Part shown: positions 16,932 to 25,686 of the stretch, in pieces
Layout of the letters: each line of letters opens with the position of its first letter
Position numbering within the stretch: the stretch's first letter is position 1
Assembly (NCBI GenBank): GCA_024235675.1
Contig: JACKLZ010000002.1
Span: forward strand, 742,001-806,000
Direction: 5' to 3'
Length of the DNA: 64,000 bases
Source of the DNA: Zoogloeaceae bacterium
GTDB taxonomy: Bacteria; Pseudomonadota; Gammaproteobacteria; Burkholderiales; Rhodocyclaceae
The notes under the pieces: generated by a model
Told to the model about the DNA's origin: nothing
The model's input: only the letters and a program-made list of their open reading frames with translations
Database searches by the model: none
Position numbers and translations under genes: made by a program

Positions 16932-18923
16932 TCAGAACGTCCACCGCCCGGTCAGCAGGAATCGCCGGCGGTCATAGGCATACGAGGAGGGGAAGTAGTC
17001 CGAACTGTAAGCGCTATAGCGCTTGTCGAACACATTGGTGACACTCAGCGTCAGTTCGGCGTGCTGATTGAAGCGGTAGCCATAGCGCGCATCCATCACC
17101 GTATAGGCATCCACGCCCGGCGCCGGTTGCCCCTTGAGCGCACCGACATGGCGCACCTGCAGATCGAGCTCTTGACGGCTGGACAGATCAATCCGCGCCT
17201 GCAGACTCAGCCAGTGATTGGCATTGCGATTGGCGGTGGTCACATTCCCGCCGTCAAGAATGGCGTCGCCCGTCGTATCGTAGTTCTGGCGCATCACCGT
17301 ATAGGCCAGGCCAAGGCGCAAGTCCTGGCTGACAGCCATCTCGGACCCCAGCTCCGCCCCTTCTGTCACCGCCGAGCCACGATTGTGGCGGGCCAGCAAG
17401 ACATCCGGTGTCGGCGGGAGCAAGCCGGGCATCCGAAGCCCGCCAAAACTGGCCCCGACCAGGTTCGAATAGCGCTGCCGGAACAGCACGAATTCGACAC
17501 TGCCGCGATCGAGCTGGCGACGATAGCCCAGTTCAAACGCATTCACGGATTCGGATCGCAAGCCCTCCTCAGGCTCGGAAATCAAGGTCGCCATGGGGAA
17601 AGGCGGGAACGCCTGCACCCCCACCGCCAGACCGGTATAGCGTTCCCCATATGACGGGGTGCGCGCGGCGCGCGACCAGTGCGTCCAGAAGGCGTCCCGA
17701 TCCGAGGGCGACCACAGCAGGCGCACCGTCGGCTGAAACTCGGGCGTGCCCATGTTGCGCGCTTCAAAGCGCGCGCCCAGCGTGAGCCGAAGGTGCCGGG
17801 GCACCAGCACAATCTCATCCTGCACGAAGGCGCTGAAGATTTGTTGTTGCGTCTTGCTTTTGTCGAACATGATGACTGGCACCCGGCTCTTGGCGGAAAT
17901 GGATTGGTGTCTCAGGCCAACACCCCAGATCCACTCATGCGCGCCGGTGACCGGCAAGCGATGCTGAAAATCCAGATCCGCCGTGTTCACCGTGGCGCTG
18001 GCAACCCCGTTCAAGCTAACGTCGGCATAGTCCACGTATGCGCGCAACGCCGCCTGCCCCGCTGAGCTCGTCCAATCGCGCTGGGCCAGCAGATCGGCGC
18101 CTTCAAAATCGAAGGGCGTGTAATTGCTGCCAAGGGGGCCCAGTTCCAAAACCTCCGGACTACGCTGGCGGTAAGCTTCGCCGCTGATCGTCCAGTGATC
18201 CGGCTCGCCCACATCGCTGTCGACTCGAAAACCGGTTCGCCAGCCGGTCTGCTCGTCCCGAGTACTGGCACCGTTCCGGGTTTCGAAAGGCGCACGATTC
18301 TCGCTGAGCGCGTACACCCGAAGCGCCGCCCCGCCGGTCAGTGTCAGCCCCTGACGCACAGCCACCTCCGGATTCCCACGGTCATCGACGCTGGCCCGCA
18401 CCATGCTGCCGGTCGTCGAGGCCGCGTTGCGTGTCACGATGTTGATGACCCCATTGACCGCATTGGCGCCCCACAAGGACGCGCCAGGGCCGCGCACCAC
18501 TTCGATGCGCTCGATGTCTTCCATCATCAGGTTCAGGGCATTCCAGAACACACCTGAAAACATTGGCGAATACACGCTGCGCCCATCGACCTGAACCAGC
18601 AGATTGGAAGCAAAGCGGCTATTGAAACCACGCACGCTGACCGCCCAGCGCCCCGCGCCAATCTGGGCGACCTGCACCCCGGGCACCAGACGCAAGGCTT
18701 CGGGCACGTTGCGCGCGCCACTTCGGCGAATGTCTTCGCGGGTGAGCACCGACACGGCCGCCGCCGTGTCGCCCAAGCGCTGGGCCTTGCGCGACACCGA
18801 CAACACCTGAATGTCAGCCAGCTCCTCAAGACTGAGGTCCATCAAGCCATCATCAGCCGCAGCCAGCCCCGAACAGCCGGCCAAAACCAGGGCGAGCGCG
18901 ATTTTTCGTGAATTGAACGGCAT
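16932..18923 (-). CDS. TonB-dependent outer-membrane receptor (YfiR-linked)
   Basis: A 663-residue receptor: signal peptide, then MDLSLEELADIQVLSVSRK, the plug domain (VPEALRLVPGVQVAQIGAGR, VEVVRGPGASLWGANAVNGV-type core) and a beta-barrel ending in the outer-membrane signature RRRFLLTGRWTF with terminal Phe. It belongs to the group of shorter receptors that lack an obvious siderophore context. Its substrate is unknown. The next genes on the same strand are yfiR, the CHASE8 kinase and an EAL regulator, so it may act as sensor or importer for that system. A paralogue of identical length (19015-21006) lies 91 bases upstream. Confidence 0.93.
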   Translation of the reverse strand: MPFNSRKIALALVLAGCSGLAAADDGLMDLSLEELADIQVLSVSRKAQRLGDTAAAVSVLTREDIRRSGARNVPEALRLVPGVQVAQIGAGRWAVSVRGFNSRFASNLLVQVDGRSVYSPMFSGVFWNALNLMMEDIERIEVVRGPGASLWGANAVNGVINIVTRNAASTTGSMVRASVDDRGNPEVAVRQGLTLTGGAALRVYALSENRAPFETRNGASTRDEQTGWRTGFRVDSDVGEPDHWTISGEAYRQRSPEVLELGPLGSNYTPFDFEGADLLAQRDWTSSAGQAALRAYVDYADVSLNGVASATVNTADLDFQHRLPVTGAHEWIWGVGLRHQSISAKSRVPVIMFDKSKTQQQIFSAFVQDEIVLVPRHLRLTLGARFEARNMGTPEFQPTVRLLWSPSDRDAFWTHWSRAARTPSYGERYTGLAVGVQAFPPFPMATLISEPEEGLRSESVNAFELGYRRQLDRGSVEFVLFRQRYSNLVGASFGGLRMPGLLPPTPDVLLARHNRGSAVTEGAELGSEMAVSQDLRLGLAYTVMRQNYDTTGDAILDGGNVTTANRNANHWLSLQARIDLSSRQELDLQVRHVGALKGQPAPGVDAYTVMDARYGYRFNQHAELTLSVTNVFDKRYSAYSSDYFPSSYAYDRRRFLLTGRWTF

Positions 18924-19014
18924 GATCCCTAACCTGGAGTTCGCTGACCGAATGGTGGCCTGAAAACCCGTTCAGCGGCGTTGATATGCGTCACGCGGCG
19001 ACATCCTGACATGC

Positions 19015-21006
19015 TCAATCGAGCGCCCATTGCGCGGTAAAATGCACACTTCGCTCAATTTCGTGCGTGGGGGACGGCATGTACAGCCGTCCGAATTCGG
19101 CATGTCGGGCATGCAGCAGATTTCGGCCGGTCACCGCGAGGGTGAGCTTGGGCGACACCCGCCAGCCGTACTGGAGGTCGAGTTCGGTGTAGGCCTCGGT
19201 CTCTGGCTCGCCACGGTCGCGATTGATCAAGGCACCCACATGGCGCACCACCATATCCATTGCATGGCCAGCGCGCGGCTTCCAGGTGAGATGGGCACTC
19301 AATTGGTCTGATGGCACCCGCTGCATATAAAACTCGGCTGCGGCATCGCTCAACCGATTGCCGGGCAACTCGATGCTTGGCTCGAGGTGCGAATAACTCA
19401 CACGCAACAACCAGCGTGCGGACGGCTGCCAATCGACGGCAGCCTCCAGGCCAGACACGGTGCCATGGCCATTCAGACTCAACGGGGTATCGGCAACGAC
19501 CCAGCCGCCCGAGCCATAGAAACCCGTGGTGTACACATTTCTCAAGTTGCGATATCGCATCACGAAACCGGTCACATCGATATGTGTGGTTTCCGTTGGC
19601 TGCCCGCGATAACCCAGCTCATAAGATCGCACCCGCTCAGCATTGAGCCGTTCGCCGCTCCTGAAAGAAATCACCGTCGGCGGTACCGCCGCCAGGACCA
19701 ATGGCGTGTACTGCATGTCGTACTCGATGCGTGCGGGCGTCCGCGACGCCTCGGAGACCGCGGCCCACAGCATGTGATCGGGCGCCACCTTCCAGGCCAG
19801 ACGCAAATTGGGCTGCCACTCGTTGCCCGTCCAGGTGTGATGTTCAAACTTGAGACCCGCAGTGAGTGTCAGTTCCTCGGGCAACAGCGTGATCTCATCG
19901 TGAATGAACGCACTGGCGAGACCAAAGCGACGATGCGGCTGCGGCACCTGGAAAAACCCGTTCCCCACGACTTCCTGATCGTGATGACGCAAACCGGCGC
20001 CGACGATCAAATCATGGCTGCCCGCCGAAAAGCGGTACTGGCCATCCAGATCCATGGTGTGACGCCGCTCGCTGAGAAAGTCACCCACCTGCGAGTCCAC
20101 ATACTGATAGCTGCCCTGCAGCGCCCACTCGCGGCCATGATCCAGCGAGCGGTTCAGGCGCGCCGTCAAGTTGACGCCTTCGTCGCGCTGGACAAACCGG
20201 GTCGCCCTCACCAAGGTCGGCGAGGTGATGTCCGGCACATTCCACTGATCACGGCTGTCGTTGCGAAAAACTTCGCCCATCACACTCAGCTCGCCCGGAT
20301 CGCCGAGAAATTTTTCCAGACGAAGCCCCAGACGATGCGTTTGCCAGCCATCCTCGCCGCGGTCGCCATTGACTTGGCGCGAGTCGTCACGCGTTCGACC
20401 CTGGTAGCTGAGACGGTAATGGCCATCGTCGAGTGCGCCGCCGTGGCGGGCGTACACCAGCGCCTTGTCCTCGGAGCCGACGATGACCTGGGCGGCGTCG
20501 CCTTGCGTCGCTCGCGCCCACTTGGTGATGATATTGACCACGCCATTGACCGCGTTCGCCCCCCACACCGACGCGCCGGGGCCCCGCACGACTTCAATCC
20601 GGTCGACCTCCGCCAGCGGAATATCGAGCGCCTCCCAGAACGTGCCCGAGAACAGCGGCGAATACACCGTCCGGCCGTCCACCATCACCAGCAAGCTGTT
20701 GGTGAACCGCCCGTTGAAACCGCGTACGCCAACAGCCCAGCGGTTGTTGCCGATCGCCGCCACCTGGACGCCGGGCACCAGACGCAAGGCATCGGGTAGT
20801 GTCGTGACGCCCATGCGGGCGATATCTTCGGAAGAGACCACATACACGGCGGCCGCCACATCGCCGATGTCCTGACGCTTGCGCGCCACCGAGATGACCT
20901 CCTGCGCCACCAGTTCGCCAAGCGAAAAATCCATCGGGTCAGTTTGAGCAAAAGCCGTCGCCTGGCAAGCCAGCATCACGGTCAGCGCATAGGGGCGCAA
21001 GGTCAT
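19015..21006 (-). CDS. TonB-dependent outer-membrane receptor (paralogue of the next gene)
   Basis: A 663-residue receptor with signal peptide (MTLRPYALTVMLACQATAFA), the N-terminal MDFSLGELVAQEVISVARK, a plug with LPDALRLVPGVQVAAIGNNR and VVRGPGASVWGANAVNGVVN, and a barrel ending ERSVHFTAQWALD. It shares with the neighbour at 16932-18923 its length, N-terminal motif and plug, but the barrels diverge, so it looks like an old tandem duplication with different ligands. The open frame extends 41 codons upstream of the ATG at 21006, but only this ATG gives a signal peptide. It is transcribed away from glnS. Confidence 0.92.
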   Translation of the reverse strand: MTLRPYALTVMLACQATAFAQTDPMDFSLGELVAQEVISVARKRQDIGDVAAAVYVVSSEDIARMGVTTLPDALRLVPGVQVAAIGNNRWAVGVRGFNGRFTNSLLVMVDGRTVYSPLFSGTFWEALDIPLAEVDRIEVVRGPGASVWGANAVNGVVNIITKWARATQGDAAQVIVGSEDKALVYARHGGALDDGHYRLSYQGRTRDDSRQVNGDRGEDGWQTHRLGLRLEKFLGDPGELSVMGEVFRNDSRDQWNVPDITSPTLVRATRFVQRDEGVNLTARLNRSLDHGREWALQGSYQYVDSQVGDFLSERRHTMDLDGQYRFSAGSHDLIVGAGLRHHDQEVVGNGFFQVPQPHRRFGLASAFIHDEITLLPEELTLTAGLKFEHHTWTGNEWQPNLRLAWKVAPDHMLWAAVSEASRTPARIEYDMQYTPLVLAAVPPTVISFRSGERLNAERVRSYELGYRGQPTETTHIDVTGFVMRYRNLRNVYTTGFYGSGGWVVADTPLSLNGHGTVSGLEAAVDWQPSARWLLRVSYSHLEPSIELPGNRLSDAAAEFYMQRVPSDQLSAHLTWKPRAGHAMDMVVRHVGALINRDRGEPETEAYTELDLQYGWRVSPKLTLAVTGRNLLHARHAEFGRLYMPSPTHEIERSVHFTAQWALD

Positions 21007-21178
21007 ATCGGGGTTCCAGCGTTTGCGAGCTTCGTTTTGTTCGATGGCCAAACCGGCCGACATCACCGCCGACAGTGGCACACTCAATGCGTCAACGGCA
21101 TATGACAGTCGCTCTTTAGCGCCGTGCAACAGCTGTCATGAGGTGACGTCGCGTGCCATTGAGAGCGCCCGCATCAGC

Positions 21179-21184
21179 TACAAT
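21179..21184 (+). promoter_or_regulatory. Possible -10 element of glnS
   Basis: TACAAT at 21179-21184, in the 209-base gap between the divergent second TonB-receptor gene and glnS, resembles a sigma-70 -10 box; a weak -35 (CCATTG) lies 17 bases before it. It would start glnS transcription about 25 bases before the ATG at 21216. Confidence 0.35.
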
Positions 21185-21215
21185 GGCAGGCTATCGTTTT
21201 CACTGCCGTTCAACC

Positions 21216-22943
21216 ATGTCCATCGCCGACCACTCCGACATCGCCCGCAACACGCATTTCATCAGCAACCTGATCGAGGCCGATCGCCAGAGCGGCAAAT
21301 GGGGTGGGCGCGTCGAAACCCGTTTTCCGCCCGAGCCCAATGGCTATCTGCATTATGGCCACGCAAAATCCATTTGTCTTAATTTCGGCATTGCAGAAAG
21401 TTTCGGCGGGGCATGCCATATGCGCTTCGACGACACCAATCCGATCAAGGAAGAGCAGGAGTATGTCGACGCCATCATCGAATCGGTGCAATGGCTCGGC
21501 TACGACTGGGGCGAGCATCTGTATTTCGCGTCAGACTATTTCGACACCATGGCCGCCTGCGCCGAACACCTGATCCGCAGCGGCAAGGCGTATGTGGATT
21601 CACTCTCGGCCGACGACATGCGCGCCTATCGCGGCACGCTGACCGAACCCGGCAAGGACAGCCCCTTCCGCACGCGCAGCATCGACGAAAACCTCGACCT
21701 CTTCGCGCGCATGAAAGCCGGTGAGTTTCCCGACGGCACACACATCCTGCGCGCCAGGATCGACATGGCCTCGCCCAACATCAACCTGCGCGACCCGGCC
21801 ATCTACCGCATCCGCCACGCCCACCATCACCGCACCGGTGATCGCTGGTGCGTGTACCCGATGTACACCTTCGCCCACCCCATCGAGGACGCGATCGAGA
21901 ACATCACCCACTCGCTGTGCACCCTCGAATTCGAAGACCAGCGCCCTTTCTACGACTGGCTGCTCGAACAGCTCGCCGAGGGCGGCTTCTTCCCGCGGCC
22001 GCTGCCGCGCCAGATCGAGTTCGCCCGCCTCAACCTCACCTACGTGGTGCTGTCCAAGCGCAAGCTGGTGCAGCTGGTGGACGAAGGCCATGTTGACGGC
22101 TGGGACGACCCGCGCATGCCGACGCTGGTCGGCGCGCGTCGGCGCGGCTTCACGGCCGAAGGTTTCCGCATGTTTGCCGAGCGTGCCGGCGTCTCCAAGT
22201 CTGACGGCTGGATCGACATGAGCGTGCTCGAAGAGTGCATGCGCGAGCACCTCAATGACTCGGCCGAGCGCCGCGTCGCCGTGCTCGACCCACTCAAGCT
22301 GATCATCACCAATTACCCCGAAGGCCAGAGCGAGCAGTGCGTTGCGCCCAACCATCCGCTCAAGCCCGAGCTGGGCCAGCGCGAGATGCCGCTCTCGCGC
22401 GAGCTGTGGATCGAACGCGAAGACTTCATGGAAACCCCGATCAAGGGCTTCCGCCGCCTGTTCGCGGGCAATAAAGTCCGCCTGCGCTACGGCTATGTGG
22501 TCGAGTGCACCGGCTGCGAAAAAGACGCAGACGGCAATATCACCGCCGTCACCTGCGAGTACTTCCCCGACTCCAAGTCCGGCACGCCGGGGGCCGACAC
22601 CTACAAGGTCAAGGGCAACCTGCACTGGGTCAGTGTACCCCACGCCTGCGAAGCCGAAGTGCGTCTCTATGACCGCCTCTTCGCCTATCCGCAGCCGGGT
22701 CAGCGCCGCGAAGGCGACGCTCCCGACTTCGAACGCGATTTCCTCACCGACATCAACCCGGACGCCAAGCGCAGCATCACCGCCCAGCTCGAACCGGCAC
22801 TGGCGCAGGTGACGGCCGAATCGCGCTTCCAGTTCGAGCGTCACGGCTATTTTGTGGCCGACCGCTTCGACAGCCAGGCGGGCGCCCCCGTGTTCAACCG
22901 CACGGTCACGCTAAAGGATTCGTGGCTGAAGCCGAAGACCTGA
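21216..22943 (+). CDS. glnS: Glutaminyl-tRNA synthetase
   Basis: A 575-residue class I synthetase that charges tRNA-Gln with glutamine. The HIGH motif is present as PPEPNGYLHYGHAKS (HYGH at about 46-49) and the KMSKS-type loop as VLSKRKLVQLV. The active-site stretch MRFDDTNP is typical of GlnS/GluRS, and the C-terminal anticodon-binding beta-barrels are full length. The start MSIADHSDIARNTHF at 21216 matches the family; earlier in-frame codons lie in the promoter region. Together with the usual Rhodocyclales gene set this indicates direct Gln-tRNA charging. Confidence 0.97.
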   Translation: MSIADHSDIARNTHFISNLIEADRQSGKWGGRVETRFPPEPNGYLHYGHAKSICLNFGIAESFGGACHMRFDDTNPIKEEQEYVDAIIESVQWLGYDWGEHLYFASDYFDTMAACAEHLIRSGKAYVDSLSADDMRAYRGTLTEPGKDSPFRTRSIDENLDLFARMKAGEFPDGTHILRARIDMASPNINLRDPAIYRIRHAHHHRTGDRWCVYPMYTFAHPIEDAIENITHSLCTLEFEDQRPFYDWLLEQLAEGGFFPRPLPRQIEFARLNLTYVVLSKRKLVQLVDEGHVDGWDDPRMPTLVGARRRGFTAEGFRMFAERAGVSKSDGWIDMSVLEECMREHLNDSAERRVAVLDPLKLIITNYPEGQSEQCVAPNHPLKPELGQREMPLSRELWIEREDFMETPIKGFRRLFAGNKVRLRYGYVVECTGCEKDADGNITAVTCEYFPDSKSGTPGADTYKVKGNLHWVSVPHACEAEVRLYDRLFAYPQPGQRREGDAPDFERDFLTDINPDAKRSITAQLEPALAQVTAESRFQFERHGYFVADRFDSQAGAPVFNRTVTLKDSWLKPKT

Positions 22944-22997
22944 GGCATATTGCGGACTTTCATCCGTCCGCGACATCCCTTCAGTGACCCGCGCCCC

Positions 22998-23738
22998 ATG
23001 ACGACAAAAGCCCGCACGCTCTACGACATCCTGCAAGTCAGCGCGACCGCCGAGCCGGCCATGATCAAGGCCGCGCACGTGCTGCTGTCGCGCCGGCTTG
23101 AGGCCAAGGGCGACGCCCCGGCCTTGCGTCTGCTCAATGACGCCTTCGCCACCCTGGACGACCCCAAGCTGCGCGCAGCCTACGACGAACGCATTGCCGA
23201 TCACTATGTCGCGCCCATCACACCGCTGCCTGTCGCAAAACCGTCCGCAAGCAGCCCCCCCGCCTGGAGCCGCGCGCTGATGATCACCGCCGCCCTCGCC
23301 GTAGGCTACGTCGCCGCCGCCATATGGCATCAACGCGCACTGACCCAGATGGTGCTCGAACATCAAAGCGCAATGGCCGAGCAACAGGTCGAGTTGTCAC
23401 GCTACCAGCTCGAACAGAACGAGCGCCGGCAATCCGCCAGCCAAGAGCGCTACGCCACCACGCAAGAGCGCCGCGAGCAGGAGCGCCAGGCCCAGCAAGA
23501 AGCCCGCGAACTGGCGGCCCTGCGCAGTCGGCTGGACCGCGAAGCCTCGGAATACCAACGCACCAAGACCCGCGAAGAACAACAGCGCGAGCGCGAGGCG
23601 CAGCGCAAAGTCGACCAGGAACGCGCAAGCCGCGCCGCCGAAGCGCAGCGCAACGCCATGCTGGCCGAGCGCCGCCTGGCCGAAGAAAAGCGCGAACTCG
23701 ATCGCCTGTATCGAGAGAAATACCCGCAGTATCGTTAG
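22998..23738 (+). CDS. DnaJ-like N-terminal domain, membrane helix and charged coiled coil; HPD missing
   Basis: A 246-residue protein. Residues about 7-65 look like a J domain (TLYDILQVSATAEPAMIKAA, then LRLLNDAFATLDDPKLRAAY), but the HPD tripeptide that activates DnaK is absent: the equivalent loop reads LEAKGDAP. A membrane helix near residues 95-113 is followed by about 130 residues of very charged, Arg/Glu/Gln-rich coiled coil. It is therefore probably not a co-chaperone but a membrane-anchored protein using the fold as an interaction module. The ATG at 22998 begins the J-like domain. It lies 54 bases after glnS and 100 before the exporter operon. Confidence 0.75.
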   Translation: MTTKARTLYDILQVSATAEPAMIKAAHVLLSRRLEAKGDAPALRLLNDAFATLDDPKLRAAYDERIADHYVAPITPLPVAKPSASSPPAWSRALMITAALAVGYVAAAIWHQRALTQMVLEHQSAMAEQQVELSRYQLEQNERRQSASQERYATTQERREQERQAQQEARELAALRSRLDREASEYQRTKTREEQQREREAQRKVDQERASRAAEAQRNAMLAERRLAEEKRELDRLYREKYPQYR

Positions 23739-23838
23739 CGCGGGCAGCTTGCCGGCGTGGGGCGCGGCACCACGCGCGGTTGCACCGGTCACAGATCGGG
23801 CGGATCATTAGCCCTTTTGAATACACAGCCTGGCCACC

Positions 23839-24990
23839 ATGCGCGCCCGCACCCTGCTCGTCCTCCTGTGCCTCATCGCCGCTGGCGCCGCCGCCATCTG
23901 GTGGTTCAAACGCCCCGTGCCCGTACCGGTCGCGCTCGCCACGGTGGATCGCGGCGCCGTTGAAGCCACCGTCTCCAACACCCGCGCCGGCGAAATCGAA
24001 GCCTGTCAGCGCGCCAAGCTGTCGACCATCGCCGGCGGACGCATCGAATATCTCGGCGTCAAGGAAGGCGACAAGGTCGTCGCCGGCCAGGTGCTGATGC
24101 GCCTTTGGAACGACGACCAGGACGCCCAGGTCACCGTCGCGCAGCGTCAGCTCGAAACCGCCCAGCGCCGGGTCACTGAGGTGTGCGCCCTCGCCTCCAA
24201 CGCCCGGAGCGAGGCGGCACGCCAGAGCGCCCTGCACAAGCGCGGTTTCGTCTCCGCCTCGGCTGAAGAGAAAGCCCGCACCGACGCCACCGCCCGCGAG
24301 GCCGCCTGCCGCACCAGCCAGTCTGACATCGCCTCCGCACGCGCCCAGCTCGACGCCGCCCGCGCCAACACCGAACGCACCGTGCTGAGCGCGCCCTTCG
24401 CCGGCACCATCGCCAAGATTGTCGGCGAGCTGGGCGAATACTCCACCCCCTCGCCACCGGGCGTCGCCACCCCGCCCGCGATCGACCTGATCGACGAGAG
24501 CTGCCTCTATGTGAAGGCGCCGATGGACGAGGTCGACGCACCCAAAATCCACGCGGGACAAACCGTGCGCATCACCCTCGACGCACTGCCAGGCCGGGTG
24601 TTTGCCGGCCATGTCCGGCGCGTCGCCCCGTACGTATTTGCGGTCGAAAAACAGGCCCGCACGGTCGATGTCGAGGTCGACTTCGATCAGCCCGAAGAAG
24701 CCCGTGGCCTGCTGGTCGGCTACAGTGCCGACGCCGAGGTGATTCTCGAATCGCGCAAGGATGTGCTGCGTGTGCCGACCGCGGCCCTGCGCAGCAGCGG
24801 CGACGTACTGCGCTATGACGCTGCCACCGGCACGCTGTCGGCCCAGCCGGTCAGCACCGGCATCGCCAACTGGGCACTGACCGAAATCACCGGCGGCCTG
24901 AGCGAGGGCGAGCGCATCGTCACCTCGCTGGAGCGCGACGGCATCGCCGCCGGCGCCAAGGTCACGCCCGACACCGACGCGCCCAAGTAA
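23839..24990 (+). CDS. Periplasmic adaptor (membrane-fusion) subunit of a MacAB-like exporter
   Basis: A 383-residue HlyD/MacA-type protein: an N-terminal membrane anchor (about 4-22), a lipoyl half (VSNTRAGEIEACQRAKLSTI), a coiled-coil hairpin (about 95-180), the second lipoyl half (ERTVLSAPFAGTIAKIVGEL), a beta-barrel domain and a membrane-proximal domain. It would bridge the inner-membrane ABC transporter to an outer-membrane channel. The ATPase gene follows after six bases and two permease genes overlap it in turn, so the four form one operon. The substrate is unknown. Confidence 0.9.
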   Translation: MRARTLLVLLCLIAAGAAAIWWFKRPVPVPVALATVDRGAVEATVSNTRAGEIEACQRAKLSTIAGGRIEYLGVKEGDKVVAGQVLMRLWNDDQDAQVTVAQRQLETAQRRVTEVCALASNARSEAARQSALHKRGFVSASAEEKARTDATAREAACRTSQSDIASARAQLDAARANTERTVLSAPFAGTIAKIVGELGEYSTPSPPGVATPPAIDLIDESCLYVKAPMDEVDAPKIHAGQTVRITLDALPGRVFAGHVRRVAPYVFAVEKQARTVDVEVDFDQPEEARGLLVGYSADAEVILESRKDVLRVPTAALRSSGDVLRYDAATGTLSAQPVSTGIANWALTEITGGLSEGERIVTSLERDGIAAGAKVTPDTDAPK

Positions 24991-24996
24991 AGCGCC

Positions 24997-25686
24997 ATGG
25001 CACAGATCGAACTGGACAACATCCAGCGCATCTTCCAGCTCGGCGACAGCCAGGTGCACGCCTTGCAGGACGTCCACTTGCGCATCGACGCCGGCGAATA
25101 CGTCTCGGTGATGGGTCCGTCCGGCTCTGGGAAATCGACGCTGCTCAACCTGCTCGGCCTGCTCGACCGGCCCAACGACGGCCATTACCGGCTGGAGGGG
25201 CGCGACGTCACCACCCTCAGCGGCGACGAGCAGGCCCGCGTGCGACGCGAGCGCATCGGCTTCGTGTTCCAGAGCTTTCACCTCGTGCCGCGCCTCAGCG
25301 CCGAAGAAAACATCGCCCTGCCGCTGCTGCTCGCTGGCATCGCGCCGCATGATCGAAAAGCGCGCGTCGCCCAGGCGCTGGACGACTTCGGCCTCGCCGA
25401 GCGCGGCGACCACCGCCCCGACCAGCTCTCCGGCGGCCAGCGCCAGCGCGTGGCCATTGCCCGCGCCACCATCATGCAGCCGGCCATGTTGCTGGCCGAC
25501 GAGCCCACCGGCAACCTCGACCGCGCCACCGGCGAAGAAGTCACCCGCCTGCTCGAAGCCCTCAACGGCCGCGGCGTCACGCTGATTGTCGTCACCCACG
25601 ACCCGCACATGGGCGAGCGCGCGCAGCGGCAGATCCGCATGGAAGACGGCCGCATCGAGTCGGACTCGCACCCCCCAGCCGCATGA
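24997..25686 (+). CDS. MacB/LolD-type ABC transporter ATP-binding protein
   Basis: A 229-residue nucleotide-binding subunit with Walker A GPSGSGKST, Q-loop FVFQSFHLVPRLS, ABC signature LSGGQRQRVAIARA, Walker B MLLADEPTGNLD and the switch His in VVTHD. It is of the LolD/MacB/FtsE class, which powers mechanotransmission-type transporters whose permeases have large periplasmic domains. Here it is a separate protein, whereas MacB fuses ATPase and permease. The stop overlaps the ATG of the first permease (25683). Confidence 0.95.
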   Translation: MAQIELDNIQRIFQLGDSQVHALQDVHLRIDAGEYVSVMGPSGSGKSTLLNLLGLLDRPNDGHYRLEGRDVTTLSGDEQARVRRERIGFVFQSFHLVPRLSAEENIALPLLLAGIAPHDRKARVAQALDDFGLAERGDHRPDQLSGGQRQRVAIARATIMQPAMLLADEPTGNLDRATGEEVTRLLEALNGRGVTLIVVTHDPHMGERAQRQIRMEDGRIESDSHPPAA

